DNA from: Myxococcus landrumus
GTDB taxonomy: Bacteria > Myxococcota > Myxococcia > Myxococcales > Myxococcaceae
Assembly (NCBI RefSeq): GCF_017301635.1
Contig: NZ_CP071091.1
Location: 7,018,001 to 7,082,000, forward strand
Reading direction: 5' to 3'
Length of the DNA stretch: 64,000 bases
The translations under genes and the position numbers were made by a program. The notes below the pieces were generated by a model that was not told where the DNA came from, made no database searches, and saw only the letters and a program-made list of their open reading frames with translations. Below, piece by piece: positions 8,969 through 17,392 of this stretch (positions within the stretch are counted from its first letter, which is position 1; every line of letters starts with the position of its first letter).

Positions 8969-9145
8969 TCAGTGGAAGCCGAGCCGTGGCACCCAGACGA
9001 TGACGCCGTAGGTGTATGCCGCGTTGAAGAAGATCACCCACAAGATGGCTTTCTTCAGTCCTCGCATGGGGTGGGGGTCCCTGGCCGCTTTCGCGGGAAG
9101 GGCCACCGTGAGGATGAGGACGGACATCAGGATGAGCTTCGCCAT
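8969..9145 (-). CDS. 58-residue membrane protein inside the EPS operon
   Basis: A short gene read directly from the minus strand: ATG at 9145, TGA at 8969-8971. The product starts MAKLILMSVLILTVALP, a signal-like or first membrane segment, continues through a basic stretch (RDPHPMRGLKK), and has a second hydrophobic helix (ILWVIFFNAAYTYGVIVWV). It lies 15 bases after the stop of the barrel gene and 29 bases before epsW, all on one strand, so it is almost certainly translated from the EPS mRNA. No family is recognised. It could be an accessory subunit of the export machine; that is inference from position only. Confidence 0.65.
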   Translation of the reverse strand: MAKLILMSVLILTVALPAKAARDPHPMRGLKKAILWVIFFNAAYTYGVIVWVPRLGFH

Positions 9146-9160
9146 GGGCTTTTGCTTCGC

Positions 9161-10414
9161 TCAGAGGATACCAGTTTGCCGCAAGGACAGGCCCAACGCC
9201 GCTGCCCATTGGAAGCGGGCCGCTGGCAGCTCGGGCGAGCGGCTCCACGTGCCTCGCGTGTCGGCATCCACCGACATCCAACTGTTGAGAATCCAGGATG
9301 CCGTCAACCCGCCCGATACCAGCCGGTCACCCGTGGCCCCGCCCACCGCGAAGGCCGTGCCCGCCGTGGCGGACATGCGCACGCGCGGGCTCAGCACCCA
9401 CGTCCCCGTCGCCGTGACGTCCGCCCGAGGGTAGACGCGCGCCGTCAGCCGGTCGGTGAAGGGCGACACGCGCAGGCCCAGGCGGCCGTCGAAGTCCGCC
9501 GTGCGCGAGGGGATGCGGTGACCCACCGCGAGCGTGAGGTTGGGCAGCAGCTCCGTGCGGGGCGTGCCCGCGGGCGTACCTGGCTCCGGGTCTGGCGCGA
9601 CTCCGCCTGTCGCCTCGATGGAGTGGACGATGCTCGCGCCCGCGCCGGCCTCCAGGGACGTGCGTCGGGACATGCGGCCCGTCCAGCTCTCGGTGAGCGT
9701 CACCACGGTGTTCCTCGCGCCGGTGGAGAAGCGCGCGTGGGTGGTGGAGGCGGAGGTGGTGATGGCGCTGAGCTCCGACAATGCGTGGCTCAGCGAGACA
9801 TCCATGCGGGGGCCGTACTGCATGGGCACGGCCTCGCGCGCGGGGCCATCCAGGCCGCCGCTGACGGAGAAGCCCGCGGTGCCGGACAGCTGCCAGCGCC
9901 GTCCCAGCCGGCTCGTCTCGCCGGTGAGCGAGGTGGCCGAGGAGAGGAAGTAGACGGTGTCCCCTTCGGGGAGGGGCTGGAGCGGACCGCCTCCCGGAGG
10001 AGGGCGCAGCGGGCCGTCCGGGTCATCCGGGTCCGGCTGGAGCACCGGCAGCGAGTCCATGGTGAGCAGGTTGACGCTGCCCAGCACCAGCTCCTCGCTC
10101 AGGCGGAAGGACAGGCCGCGCTCGGGGCGCCAGCGCGCGGCGAAGCGGCCCACGTGCTGCACTTCCGTGCGAGGCTCGGCGGTGACTTCGCGCAGGCTGA
10201 TGCGCGGCGCGTAGTTGAGCTCCAGGGTGGTGTTCCCCTGCGTCCGCTCCAGGCCGAGGATGGGCGTGAAGTCCGTGTCGCCCGCGATGGAGGGCGCGTC
10301 CTGCGCGGGGTCCTCGTTGGAGCGCACGCGCGAGTCCACCCGCACGGAGGCGGAGTAGGTGATGGCGGAGGCGGACAGCTCCAGCCACAACGCGGTGAGC
10401 GCGGACCCCAGCAC
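9161..10414 (-). CDS. epsX: Outer-membrane beta-barrel protein of the EPS export machine
   Basis: A 417-residue protein rich in alternating polar/hydrophobic strands with aromatic girdle residues, from the start (AITYSASVRVDSRV) to the end (FQWAAALGLSLRQTGIL). This is typical of a barrel of about 16-18 strands. A Pro/Asp-rich loop (~residues 128-150) breaks the pattern. The start is GTG 10414, three bases after the Wza stop. In myxobacteria the short Wza protein lacks its own outer-membrane helix ring, and this partner barrel (EpsX/Wzp) is thought to make the outer-membrane pore. The N-terminal secretion signal is weak as read, so the exact start may differ. Confidence 0.78.
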   Translation of the reverse strand: MLGSALTALWLELSASAITYSASVRVDSRVRSNEDPAQDAPSIAGDTDFTPILGLERTQGNTTLELNYAPRISLREVTAEPRTEVQHVGRFAARWRPERGLSFRLSEELVLGSVNLLTMDSLPVLQPDPDDPDGPLRPPPGGGPLQPLPEGDTVYFLSSATSLTGETSRLGRRWQLSGTAGFSVSGGLDGPAREAVPMQYGPRMDVSLSHALSELSAITTSASTTHARFSTGARNTVVTLTESWTGRMSRRTSLEAGAGASIVHSIEATGGVAPDPEPGTPAGTPRTELLPNLTLAVGHRIPSRTADFDGRLGLRVSPFTDRLTARVYPRADVTATGTWVLSPRVRMSATAGTAFAVGGATGDRLVSGGLTASWILNSWMSVDADTRGTWSRSPELPAARFQWAAALGLSLRQTGIL

Positions 10415-10417
10415 GGG

Positions 10418-11056
10418 CTATTCCACCACCACCACGTCACCAGGGCGCAGGCGGAACGTGGACGCGCGCCCCTCGGCGTGGATGAGGTCCTTGTAGCGGA
10501 AGCGGATGCGCAGCGGCGCCTGTCCGTCCTCCTGCCGCATGATGAAGATGCGGTCGTCGTGCGCGTACTCGGTGAAGCCGCCCGCGCCCGCCAGCGCTTG
10601 CAGCAGGCTTGCGCCCACGTCGATTTCCAGCGGGCCGATGCGGTTGACCTCGCCCATCATCGTCACCTTGATGGGGCGCGCCATCTCCAGCGCGACGGTG
10701 ACGACGGGGTGGTTGATGTAGTCCTTCAGCCGCGTCTGGATTTGCTGCGACAGCATGGCCGGGCTGTGGCCCGCGGCCTCCACGTCGTCCAGGAAGAGCA
10801 GGCTGATGCGCCCGTCATCTCGCACGCGCGCCTGCGTGGTGAGCGACTCCTGGTTCCACACGCGGATGTTCAGCAGGTCGCCGGAGGCGATGCGGTAGCT
10901 GGCGTCCAGCGGGGGCGGCTTCTCCTGGTAGTCATCCACCCAGGTGTACTTGCCAAGCCCTCCACACGCGGAGGAGACGAGCAGGAGCGCGGCGCACACA
11001 AGACCTCGCGCAGCGAAGCGGAGCTCGAGGTGTCGGACGCGGAGCGAGGACGGCAT
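10418..11056 (-). CDS. epsY: Wza-type polysaccharide export lipoprotein (short form)
   Basis: A 212-residue lipoprotein with lipobox Cys31 (LLLVSSAC). It holds the Poly_export domain (YRIASGDLLNIRVWNQ through PVVTVALEMARPIKVTMMGEV) and one SLBB-like beta-grasp domain (GPLEIDVGASLLQALAGAGG to LRPGDVVVVE). It ends there, lacking the further SLBB domain and the C-terminal amphipathic helix that forms the outer-membrane pore in E. coli Wza. That absence fits the partner-barrel model with the gene immediately downstream. It has a 17-base gap to the Wzx gene upstream and a 3-base gap to the barrel gene. Confidence 0.88.
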   Translation of the reverse strand: MPSSLRVRHLELRFAARGLVCAALLLVSSACGGLGKYTWVDDYQEKPPPLDASYRIASGDLLNIRVWNQESLTTQARVRDDGRISLLFLDDVEAAGHSPAMLSQQIQTRLKDYINHPVVTVALEMARPIKVTMMGEVNRIGPLEIDVGASLLQALAGAGGFTEYAHDDRIFIMRQEDGQAPLRIRFRYKDLIHAEGRASTFRLRPGDVVVVE

Positions 11057-11072
11057 GGGTCGCGGGTCTCCT

Positions 11073-12623
11073 TCAGGGCGCGGGAGCCACGGCGATGGGC
11101 GCCGGCTCCGGTTCGGGGTTGCCTCGGCGGCGCGCCAGCTTCACCACCGAGAGGACTTCACCGGGCCGCACCGCGCCCAGCGCGAGCACACCCATGACAT
11201 ACAACACGGCCTCCACGCCCAGCCGGGGCCAGTCCTCCAGCGGGGCGAGCACCGTCCGGTCCATGGCGAGGACGCCCACGCAGACGACGGCCGTCTTGGC
11301 CACCATGACCAGCAGCCGCCGGTCCACCGCGGAGCGGCCCATTCGGCTGAGCATGATGATGGTGATGGCCACCTCCATCAGCAGCATGGACAGCGCGGTG
11401 CCCGCGGCGCCGCCGCCATCGCCGTAGGCGGCATACATGCGCGGCACGAGGAACAGGTTGAGCAGCGGGTTGAGCAGCAGGCTGCCGAAGATGCTGGTGC
11501 CCGTCACCCACCACTCGCGGTTCGTCATGGTGAGCCACGAGCCACACGTCATCGTCACGAAGGCCAGGACGAAGAGCGGCGACTGGAGCCGCAGCAGGTT
11601 GACGGCGAGCGAGTAGTCGCGGCCGAGCAGCCCAATCCACAGCGGCGCGCCCATGACGATGAGCATCATCATGGGGACGGTGACGGCGAGCGTGCCCTCC
11701 AGCGCGCGGCGGGCGATGACGCTGACCTCCTCCTCGGAGCGCGCGGCGGCGCGAGACATCAAGGGCAGCAGCACCCAGCCCATGACGGGGTTCAGCGCGA
11801 AGGTGATGTTGGAGATGCTCCACGCGGCGCTGTACCAGCCCACCTCTTCGTGGCTGCCCAGCATCCCCAGAATCATGATGTCCAGGCGGCCGTTGGTGGC
11901 GAGCGCCGCGGCGGTGAGGAAGTAGGGCAGGCCCGCCTTGAGCACCTTCCACATGGCGGCCAGGTCCACGCGGAAGACCAGGCCGATGTGCTGGCGCGCC
12001 AACTGCCAGCTCACCACGAACTTGATGGCCTCCGACGCGACGACGGGCACCGCCAGCCACGGCAGGGGAAGCCGCAGCACGCCGACGGCGAGCAGCCCTC
12101 CGCCCCACACCACCTTGGTGACGACGTTGGAGATGGACAGCCCCGCCACCTTGCCCTTGGCGTGCAGCAGCGCCGCCATGGACGCGTTGAGCATGATGAG
12201 CAGCTGCGCCAGGCCGAAGACGAGCACCAGCGCGCGCATCTCCGGGGAGTCACCCCGGTAGGACATGACGAGCGTCAGCGCGCCCATCAAGACGACGGTG
12301 AGCCCCAGCCGCACGAGCAGCGAGGTGCCGAAGAAGTCGCTGGCGTGCTCGGGCCGGCGTGAGACCTCCTTGCGGATGTACATCTCCAGGCCGAGGTTGG
12401 TGGCGATGAAGAAGATGGCGGAGAAGCTGTCCGCCCAGTTGAAGCGGCCGAAGTCCTCCGGTGAGAGGTAGTGCGTGAGCAGGGGACGGATGCCGAAGGC
12501 AATCGCATACGTCACCAGCAGCGAGCCTCCGAGCTGCAGGCCGTTGCGCACGGCCCCCATCGCCTCCTGGGAGCGCTCATGCTCCTGGGCATTTTGCTGA
12601 GTGGATTCGCTGTGGGTATTCAC
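11073..12623 (-). CDS. wzxX: Wzx-type polysaccharide flippase
   Basis: A 516-residue integral membrane protein of the MATE/MOP polysaccharide-synthase type, with about 12-14 membrane helices. The N-terminal pattern LQLGGSLLVTYAIAFGIRPLLTHYLSPEDFGRF is usual for Wzx flippases, and the last ~25 residues form a Pro/Ala-rich cytoplasmic tail. It would flip undecaprenyl-linked repeat units across the inner membrane. GTG 12623 is chosen as start; the ORF from 12695 would add unlikely Arg/Ser-rich sequence and cover the hairpin at 12679-12706. It lies 106 bases after epsZ. Confidence 0.87.
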   Translation of the reverse strand: MNTHSESTQQNAQEHERSQEAMGAVRNGLQLGGSLLVTYAIAFGIRPLLTHYLSPEDFGRFNWADSFSAIFFIATNLGLEMYIRKEVSRRPEHASDFFGTSLLVRLGLTVVLMGALTLVMSYRGDSPEMRALVLVFGLAQLLIMLNASMAALLHAKGKVAGLSISNVVTKVVWGGGLLAVGVLRLPLPWLAVPVVASEAIKFVVSWQLARQHIGLVFRVDLAAMWKVLKAGLPYFLTAAALATNGRLDIMILGMLGSHEEVGWYSAAWSISNITFALNPVMGWVLLPLMSRAAARSEEEVSVIARRALEGTLAVTVPMMMLIVMGAPLWIGLLGRDYSLAVNLLRLQSPLFVLAFVTMTCGSWLTMTNREWWVTGTSIFGSLLLNPLLNLFLVPRMYAAYGDGGGAAGTALSMLLMEVAITIIMLSRMGRSAVDRRLLVMVAKTAVVCVGVLAMDRTVLAPLEDWPRLGVEAVLYVMGVLALGAVRPGEVLSVVKLARRRGNPEPEPAPIAVAPAP

Positions 12624-12678
12624 GGTGGAGCGGGTCCCCCGGGCGTCGGCCGGACAGCCCGGGTTCATAGAAGACGAG

Positions 12679-12706
12679 CGGGGGCGGCACGTCAATGCCG
12701 CCCCCG
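12679..12706 (-). terminator. Strong hairpin between epsZ and wzxX
   Basis: A perfect 11-bp inverted repeat (CGGGGGCGGCA and its complement) with a six-base loop, 23 bases after the epsZ stop and 56 bases before the wzxX start. No T-run follows on the minus strand, so full termination is doubtful. It may be an attenuator or an mRNA-processing or stability element that raises epsZ product over the downstream genes. Confidence 0.6.
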
Positions 12707-12729
12707 AGGAAGTCAGGATGCTGGACAGC

Positions 12730-14214
12730 CTAGCTGGCGCCTCGCCCAGTAATCACCACTGGCACTGTCTGGAGCAAGAGACGCAGGTCGCTGGTCAGAG
12801 TCCAGTGGTCGATGTACTGCATGTCCAGGTACATCCACTCCTCGAAGGAGATCTGATTCCGACCGGACACCTGCCAGATGCAGGTGAGGCCCGGCCGCAC
12901 CGAGAGGCGACGTCGCTGCCACGTTTCGTACTTGGCCACCTCGGTGGGCACGGGAGGACGCGGCCCGACGATGCTCATTTCTCCGCGCAGCACGTTGATG
13001 AACTGGGGCAGCTCGTCGATGGAGAACTTGCGGATGAAGCGCCCGATGCCGGTGATGCGCGGGTCGTTCTTCATCTTGAAGACGGGGCCGGACTGCTCGT
13101 TGAGCGCGGCCAGCTTCTCCTTCAGCTCCTCCGCGTTCACCACCATGGAGCGGAACTTGAGCATGTAGAACGGCTTGCCGTTCTGCCCGACGCGGTACTG
13201 CTTGAAGAAGATGGGCCCCTTCGACGTGAGCTTCACCGCCAGCGCGACGAAGGCGAGCAGCGGCAGGAGCATCCACAGCGCCACCGCGGACACGCAGATG
13301 TCGAACAGGCGCTTCATCGCCATCTGGTGCGGCTTGGGGCTCACCGCCGCGAAGTGCAGGAAGCCATCCGCCACCGCGGCGACGTTGACGGGCCGCGCGC
13401 GGTCCAGGCGGAAGGTGTGCGCCGGCAGCGCGAAGGGCACGCCGAAGCGCTCCGCCAGCTTGATGGCCGCCTGCATCGCCTCGCCCTGCTTGAGCGTGTT
13501 GCCGGCGATGTAGACCTCGTCCACCGCCGTGTTGCGCAGGATGTGCTCCAGGTCATCCACGGTGCCCAGCACCTTGGCGGGCAGCTCGCCGATGGAGCCC
13601 GTGTCGTCGTTGAAGCGGATGTAGCCCAACAGCTCGCTGCGGCCCCGGCGCGCCAGGTCCTCGCCGGAGTAGCGGCCGAACGCGCCCGTGCCGACGATGA
13701 GCACGGAGTTGGTGGGCCGCTCCTGCGAGGCCACCTGACGGAAGACGAACAGGCGCAACAGCAGCGCCACCGGCCAGAAGAGCACCAGCAGCGGCACCAG
13801 GCCCGGGACCTTCAGGGTCTCCGGCAGCGCCAGGTTCACCACCGCCAGCACCGTCACCACGGCGAGCGTCGTCACCGACACCAGCGCCACGTGGTCCAGC
13901 TTGCTGCGCTCCGCGAAGCGCGAGTCGTAGAGACACAGCGCGGTGCCCGTGATGATCCACACGACCAGCGACGTGAGGACGAGCGCCGGCAACAGCCAGC
14001 CGGGCTCCGCGAACAGGAGCCCGTCCAGCCATGCCGAGGCCGTCAGCACCACGGACATGAGCGCCAGGTCCACCGTGAGGTTCAGCTTCGCGGCGAATCC
14101 CGGCGCCAGCTTGGGGCCAGGAACCTGCTCCTCCACCGAGGAGTCCGTCGCGTTTGCCTGAGCGGATGCCGACCCAGGACTCCCGACCGCCGCACCAGTA
14201 CTTGCGCTGCTCAT
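12730..14214 (-). CDS. epsZ: Polyprenyl-phosphate hexose-1-phosphate transferase (initiating enzyme)
   Basis: A 494-residue WbaP/WcaJ-type enzyme. Four membrane helices near the N-terminus are followed by a CoA-binding-like domain (SVLIVGTGAFGRYSGE) and a C-terminal bacterial sugar transferase domain with KFRSMV, DELPQFINVL, GPRPP and the closing RPGLTCIWQVSGRN. It starts EPS repeat-unit synthesis by loading a sugar-1-phosphate on undecaprenyl phosphate. ATG 14214 is preferred because AGAGGGGG lies about ten bases upstream; the in-frame GTG 14223 is too close to it. It is the first gene of the minus-strand EPS operon, matching epsZ at the edge of the M. xanthus locus. Confidence 0.88.
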   Translation of the reverse strand: MSSASTGAAVGSPGSASAQANATDSSVEEQVPGPKLAPGFAAKLNLTVDLALMSVVLTASAWLDGLLFAEPGWLLPALVLTSLVVWIITGTALCLYDSRFAERSKLDHVALVSVTTLAVVTVLAVVNLALPETLKVPGLVPLLVLFWPVALLLRLFVFRQVASQERPTNSVLIVGTGAFGRYSGEDLARRGRSELLGYIRFNDDTGSIGELPAKVLGTVDDLEHILRNTAVDEVYIAGNTLKQGEAMQAAIKLAERFGVPFALPAHTFRLDRARPVNVAAVADGFLHFAAVSPKPHQMAMKRLFDICVSAVALWMLLPLLAFVALAVKLTSKGPIFFKQYRVGQNGKPFYMLKFRSMVVNAEELKEKLAALNEQSGPVFKMKNDPRITGIGRFIRKFSIDELPQFINVLRGEMSIVGPRPPVPTEVAKYETWQRRRLSVRPGLTCIWQVSGRNQISFEEWMYLDMQYIDHWTLTSDLRLLLQTVPVVITGRGAS

Positions 14215-14566
14215 CGTGTCCACCCCCCTCTACCTGCCCACTGAGATGTGCAGTTGTGGTGATAGAGGCTGCCGTTGAGGCTGAAAAACTTCAAGTCGGA
14301 AAGAACTGCTTTTTGCCATGTTTGTGCGGTGCGTAGCAAGCCCCGGCACGGCGACTAAGACGTGACATGGTGTGAAATCTTTGGATCATCCGACTCTCGT
14401 CCCATCTCATCGGGTTCCAGCGAACATCTGGCTGGACATCCGGACTTTCCGGGATGTCGCAACTGAGTCCCGACACGTTGCATCTATGATGCCGGTCTGA
14501 CGCGACTGTTACGCACAGTACGAGACCGTGGGGCGCCTCCGGGAGTCTGGGTGGAGTTTCGCGTGG
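14215..14566 (-). promoter_or_regulatory. AT-richer intergenic region upstream of epsZ
   Basis: A 352-base gap with clearly lower GC than its neighbours, holding A- and T-tracts around 14280-14320. No convincing gene is seen. It must carry the epsZ promoter, since the gene beyond it reads in the same direction with its stop at 14567. An imperfect inverted repeat is present at 14435-14458 (arms GACATCC and GGATGTC, 10-base spacer), about 220 bases before epsZ, a possible regulator site. I could not match a sigma-54 or a clear sigma-70 promoter. Confidence 0.55.
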
Positions 14567-15952
14567 TTAGCGCGGACCGAGGCGTTCGGGGTGGGTGTGG
14601 ATGTTGAATCGGCCGTTCCGGACGAACGTGGCCAGCGTCACGCCGGAACGCAGCGCCAGGTCGATGGCCAGCGTCGTGGCTGCGGAAACCCCTGAGATGA
14701 CAGGGATTCTGGCCATGACGGCCTTCTGGACGATTTCGAAGCTGACGCGTCCGCTGACGGCGAGGATTGCGGGCTGACGTGTCAGGCTCCCCTCGGGCGC
14801 AGGGCTTGCGCGGAGCGCTCCGGAGAGCACCAGGGCGCCCACCACCTTGTCGACGGCGTTGTGGCGGCCCACGTCCTCGTAGGCGGCCAGGAGCTGCCCC
14901 TGCGCGTCGAGCGCGAGGGCGGCGTGGACTCCCCCCGTCCGGGCGAAGTTTCGCTGGACGTCGCGCAGGCGCTCCGTGGCGCGGGCCACCGCGGTGGGCG
15001 GGAGCACCGGACCTGGCGGAAGCGGCGCGCAGCCCGCGAGCAGGTCCTCCACGCTCCTGCGGCCACACACTCCGCATGCGGACGTGGTGAGTGTGCCTCG
15101 GCGTGTGGCCCACCGGGACTCGGGGTCAATGATGACACCTGGGGCAGGTGTGACTTCCAGTGTGTTTCCCCAGCCTTCCTCTCCGGGGCGGCCACAATGC
15201 GCCAAGGTGGCGAGGTCATTTGCGCCCCGGATCCACCCCTCCGCGAGGAGGAATCCGACGGCCAGTTCGCGGTCGTGCCCGGGTGTCCTCATGGTCGTGG
15301 CCAGTGTCTCGCCGTTGACGCGCAGCTCGAGCGGTTCCTCGACGGCGAGGGTGTCGTCCTCGGGGGCGAGGAGGGTGTCGCCATTCCAACGTCGCACCGG
15401 GCGCGACGCGACGCCGCGTGCATCGGCGGGAGGCAGCGGCGCGCGCCGGGGGGGACGCAGGTGCTCGAGGAGGGCGTCCGCGATGGCGCGGGTATCCCGG
15501 GGCGACAGGATTCGCGCGGCGTGGGTGGGCGGGGAGGGTGCGTCCGTCACAAGGGCGAAGACACCAGGGCGGGACTGCGCGAGGGGTGGGCCCAGGCCTT
15601 CGCGCCACACCTCCAGCTTGGGGAGCGGGCCGTCCTTCCAGCCTTCCACCAGGGCGACGTCCCACGTGCTGGCGAGGCGGGTGAGCAGCTCCGGGAGCGC
15701 CTCGGCGGGTGGCGCGCTGGTGGTGAGCTGGACACCCGAGGGGGTGGCGAAGCCCGTGAGGGAGGCGCCGGTGGCCTGGAAGCGGGCGGTGTCGCTGCCG
15801 GAGCGGTGGAGTGGGTGGTCATCGGAGGAGTGCTTCACGGCGGCGACACGCAGGCCCCGTGAGGAGAGCTCCGCAATCAGGCGCTCGACGAGCGTGGTCT
15901 TCCCCGCGCCGGACCAGCCGATGATGCTGACCGCGGGCACCTGGCGGCTCAT
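14567..15952 (-). CDS. MobB-FdhD fusion protein (molybdenum cofactor)
   Basis: A 461-residue two-domain protein. Residues 1-~160 are MobB: a P-loop GWSGAGKTT (12-20), VAAVKHSSDDHPLH, and LVEGWKDGPLPKLEV. After a Pro/Ala/Arg linker (~165-185), residues ~190-461 are FdhD, with HDRELAVGFLLAEGW, the Cys pair of SACGVCG (C293, C296) and EDVGRHNAVDKVVG. MobB binds GTP and assists guanylation of molybdopterin. FdhD carries sulfur from a Cys desulfurase to the molybdenum centre of formate dehydrogenase. ATG 15952 overlaps the moeA stop (ATGA). Usually these are separate genes. No formate dehydrogenase is in the window. Confidence 0.88.
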   Translation of the reverse strand: MSRQVPAVSIIGWSGAGKTTLVERLIAELSSRGLRVAAVKHSSDDHPLHRSGSDTARFQATGASLTGFATPSGVQLTTSAPPAEALPELLTRLASTWDVALVEGWKDGPLPKLEVWREGLGPPLAQSRPGVFALVTDAPSPPTHAARILSPRDTRAIADALLEHLRPPRRAPLPPADARGVASRPVRRWNGDTLLAPEDDTLAVEEPLELRVNGETLATTMRTPGHDRELAVGFLLAEGWIRGANDLATLAHCGRPGEEGWGNTLEVTPAPGVIIDPESRWATRRGTLTTSACGVCGRRSVEDLLAGCAPLPPGPVLPPTAVARATERLRDVQRNFARTGGVHAALALDAQGQLLAAYEDVGRHNAVDKVVGALVLSGALRASPAPEGSLTRQPAILAVSGRVSFEIVQKAVMARIPVISGVSAATTLAIDLALRSGVTLATFVRNGRFNIHTHPERLGPR

Positions 15953-17214
15953 TCGTCGGCGCTCGGTGGTGCGGTGTCCAGGGCGTGGTACCGGGGCCGT
16001 TCGAACAGCTCCAGCTCGACGAGCTCGTCCTCGCTGAAGTCCGCGCGGCCCGGAGGGAGGATGACCCAGCCATCCGCGTGGAGGTTCTGGAGGAGCTGGC
16101 CCGCGCCCTGAGGGCGCAGCACGGCGCGCGGCGCGAGGGTGTCTCCATGCTCGAGCGTGGCGGTGATGAGGTACGTGAGTCCCGCTTGCTTGTGTCGTGA
16201 CTCGGACAGCCGCGCGACGACGCGGCGGCGTGTCTCGAAGACACCCTGGTGCTTGAGCAGGAGCGGCCGTGCGAGCTGGTCGAACGCGACGGTGGCCGCG
16301 CCTGGATTGCCGGGCAGCACGACGACGGCGGTGTTCCCCAGGCGCGCCACGGCCACGGGCTTGCCCGGCTTGAGGGCCACGCCATCCACGAAGAAGCGTG
16401 CGCCCAGGGACGCGAGCACGCGCTTGACGTGGTCCTTGTCGCCCACCGACGCGCCTCCCGTGGTGATGAGCACCTCCACCTCGGGCGCGAGGCGGGTGAT
16501 GGCCTCGCGCAGCGCCTCCTCGTCGTCGCGGGCGCGAGACAGGTGACACACGTGGGCGCCCGCTTCGCGCGCGAGGGCGGATACCAACATCAAGTTGCTT
16601 TCGTAGACCTGATGCGGAAGCGCGGGCTCGCCGGGCCGGACGAGCTCGTCGCCCGTGGCCAGCACCGCCACGCGTGGCGCGGGACGCACGCACGCCCGTG
16701 TCGCGCCCTGGGATGCGAGCACCCCCAGCACCGTGGCGCTCACGTGTTGCCCCGCGGCGACCAGGGGCGTGCCCGCGGTGACTTCCTCTCCCTCCCGGCG
16801 GATGTCGTGGCCTGGGGACACCGGGATGAAGATGTCCACGGCCTGGCCATCGGGCGTGGCGCGCGCGGCCTCCTGCCTCACGACGGCATCCGCGCCTCGG
16901 GGCATGGGCGCGCCCGTGAAGATGCGCGTCGCGTCGCCGGGCTGGAGGGCCTGGGTGGGCAGGGCTCCGGCGTAGACGGTCTCGATGACGCGAAGCCGCG
17001 CGGGCCGGTCCCGGTTCGCGCCTCGGGTCTCCTCCGCGCGCACGGCCCAGCCATCCATCGCGGAGTTGTCGCAGCCGGGCAGGGTGCGAGAGGCGCGGAC
17101 CTCCTCGGCCAGGAACCGGCCATGGGCGTCGAGCAGGGGCACCCGCTCGGGCGCCGCCAAGGCAATGGCGTCCAGCGCGGCGAGCCGCGCGGCGGTAAGG
17201 GACAGGAGAGGCAT
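15949..17214 (-). CDS. moeA: Molybdopterin molybdenumtransferase MoeA
   Basis: A 421-residue protein of normal MoeA length (~410). Visible motifs are the N-terminal CDNSAMDGWAVRAEE, the RIFTGAPMPRGADAVV segment, the domain with VLATGDELV, and TTGGASVGDKDHVK followed by FVDGVALKPGKP. It inserts molybdate into adenylylated molybdopterin to form active cofactor. The start at ATG 17214 (MPLLSL) is chosen because earlier in-frame sequence is Arg/Pro-rich and unlike the family. It is divergent from mobA with ~180 bases between, and translationally coupled to the mobB-fdhD fusion downstream. Confidence 0.92.
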   Translation of the reverse strand: MPLLSLTAARLAALDAIALAAPERVPLLDAHGRFLAEEVRASRTLPGCDNSAMDGWAVRAEETRGANRDRPARLRVIETVYAGALPTQALQPGDATRIFTGAPMPRGADAVVRQEAARATPDGQAVDIFIPVSPGHDIRREGEEVTAGTPLVAAGQHVSATVLGVLASQGATRACVRPAPRVAVLATGDELVRPGEPALPHQVYESNLMLVSALAREAGAHVCHLSRARDDEEALREAITRLAPEVEVLITTGGASVGDKDHVKRVLASLGARFFVDGVALKPGKPVAVARLGNTAVVVLPGNPGAATVAFDQLARPLLLKHQGVFETRRRVVARLSESRHKQAGLTYLITATLEHGDTLAPRAVLRPQGAGQLLQNLHADGWVILPPGRADFSEDELVELELFERPRYHALDTAPPSADE

Positions 17215-17392
17215 CGGCGCGCGCAGACTACGCCGCGGGCCCTGGCCACTGTCCACCCGCCGCCTCGCGCCGCCTGCCCGCCGGGTGCCCTGGCATGGAC
17301 TCGGCGCGTCAACGCGATGAGGCCCGAGCTTGAGGCGGAGCGGGCTCACGCGGTGGTGCGGGTGTGGCATTCTCCCGCGTGAGACGCGAGCC

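Noticed and set aside
14280..14330. Sigma-54 promoter upstream of epsZ (TGGCA followed by an A-tract)
   Set aside because: The downstream TTGC element is not at the required distance, so the match is by chance.
14291..14476. 61-residue ORF upstream of epsZ
   Set aside because: It lies in an AT-richer promoter region, has no ribosome site, and its composition is not protein-like.
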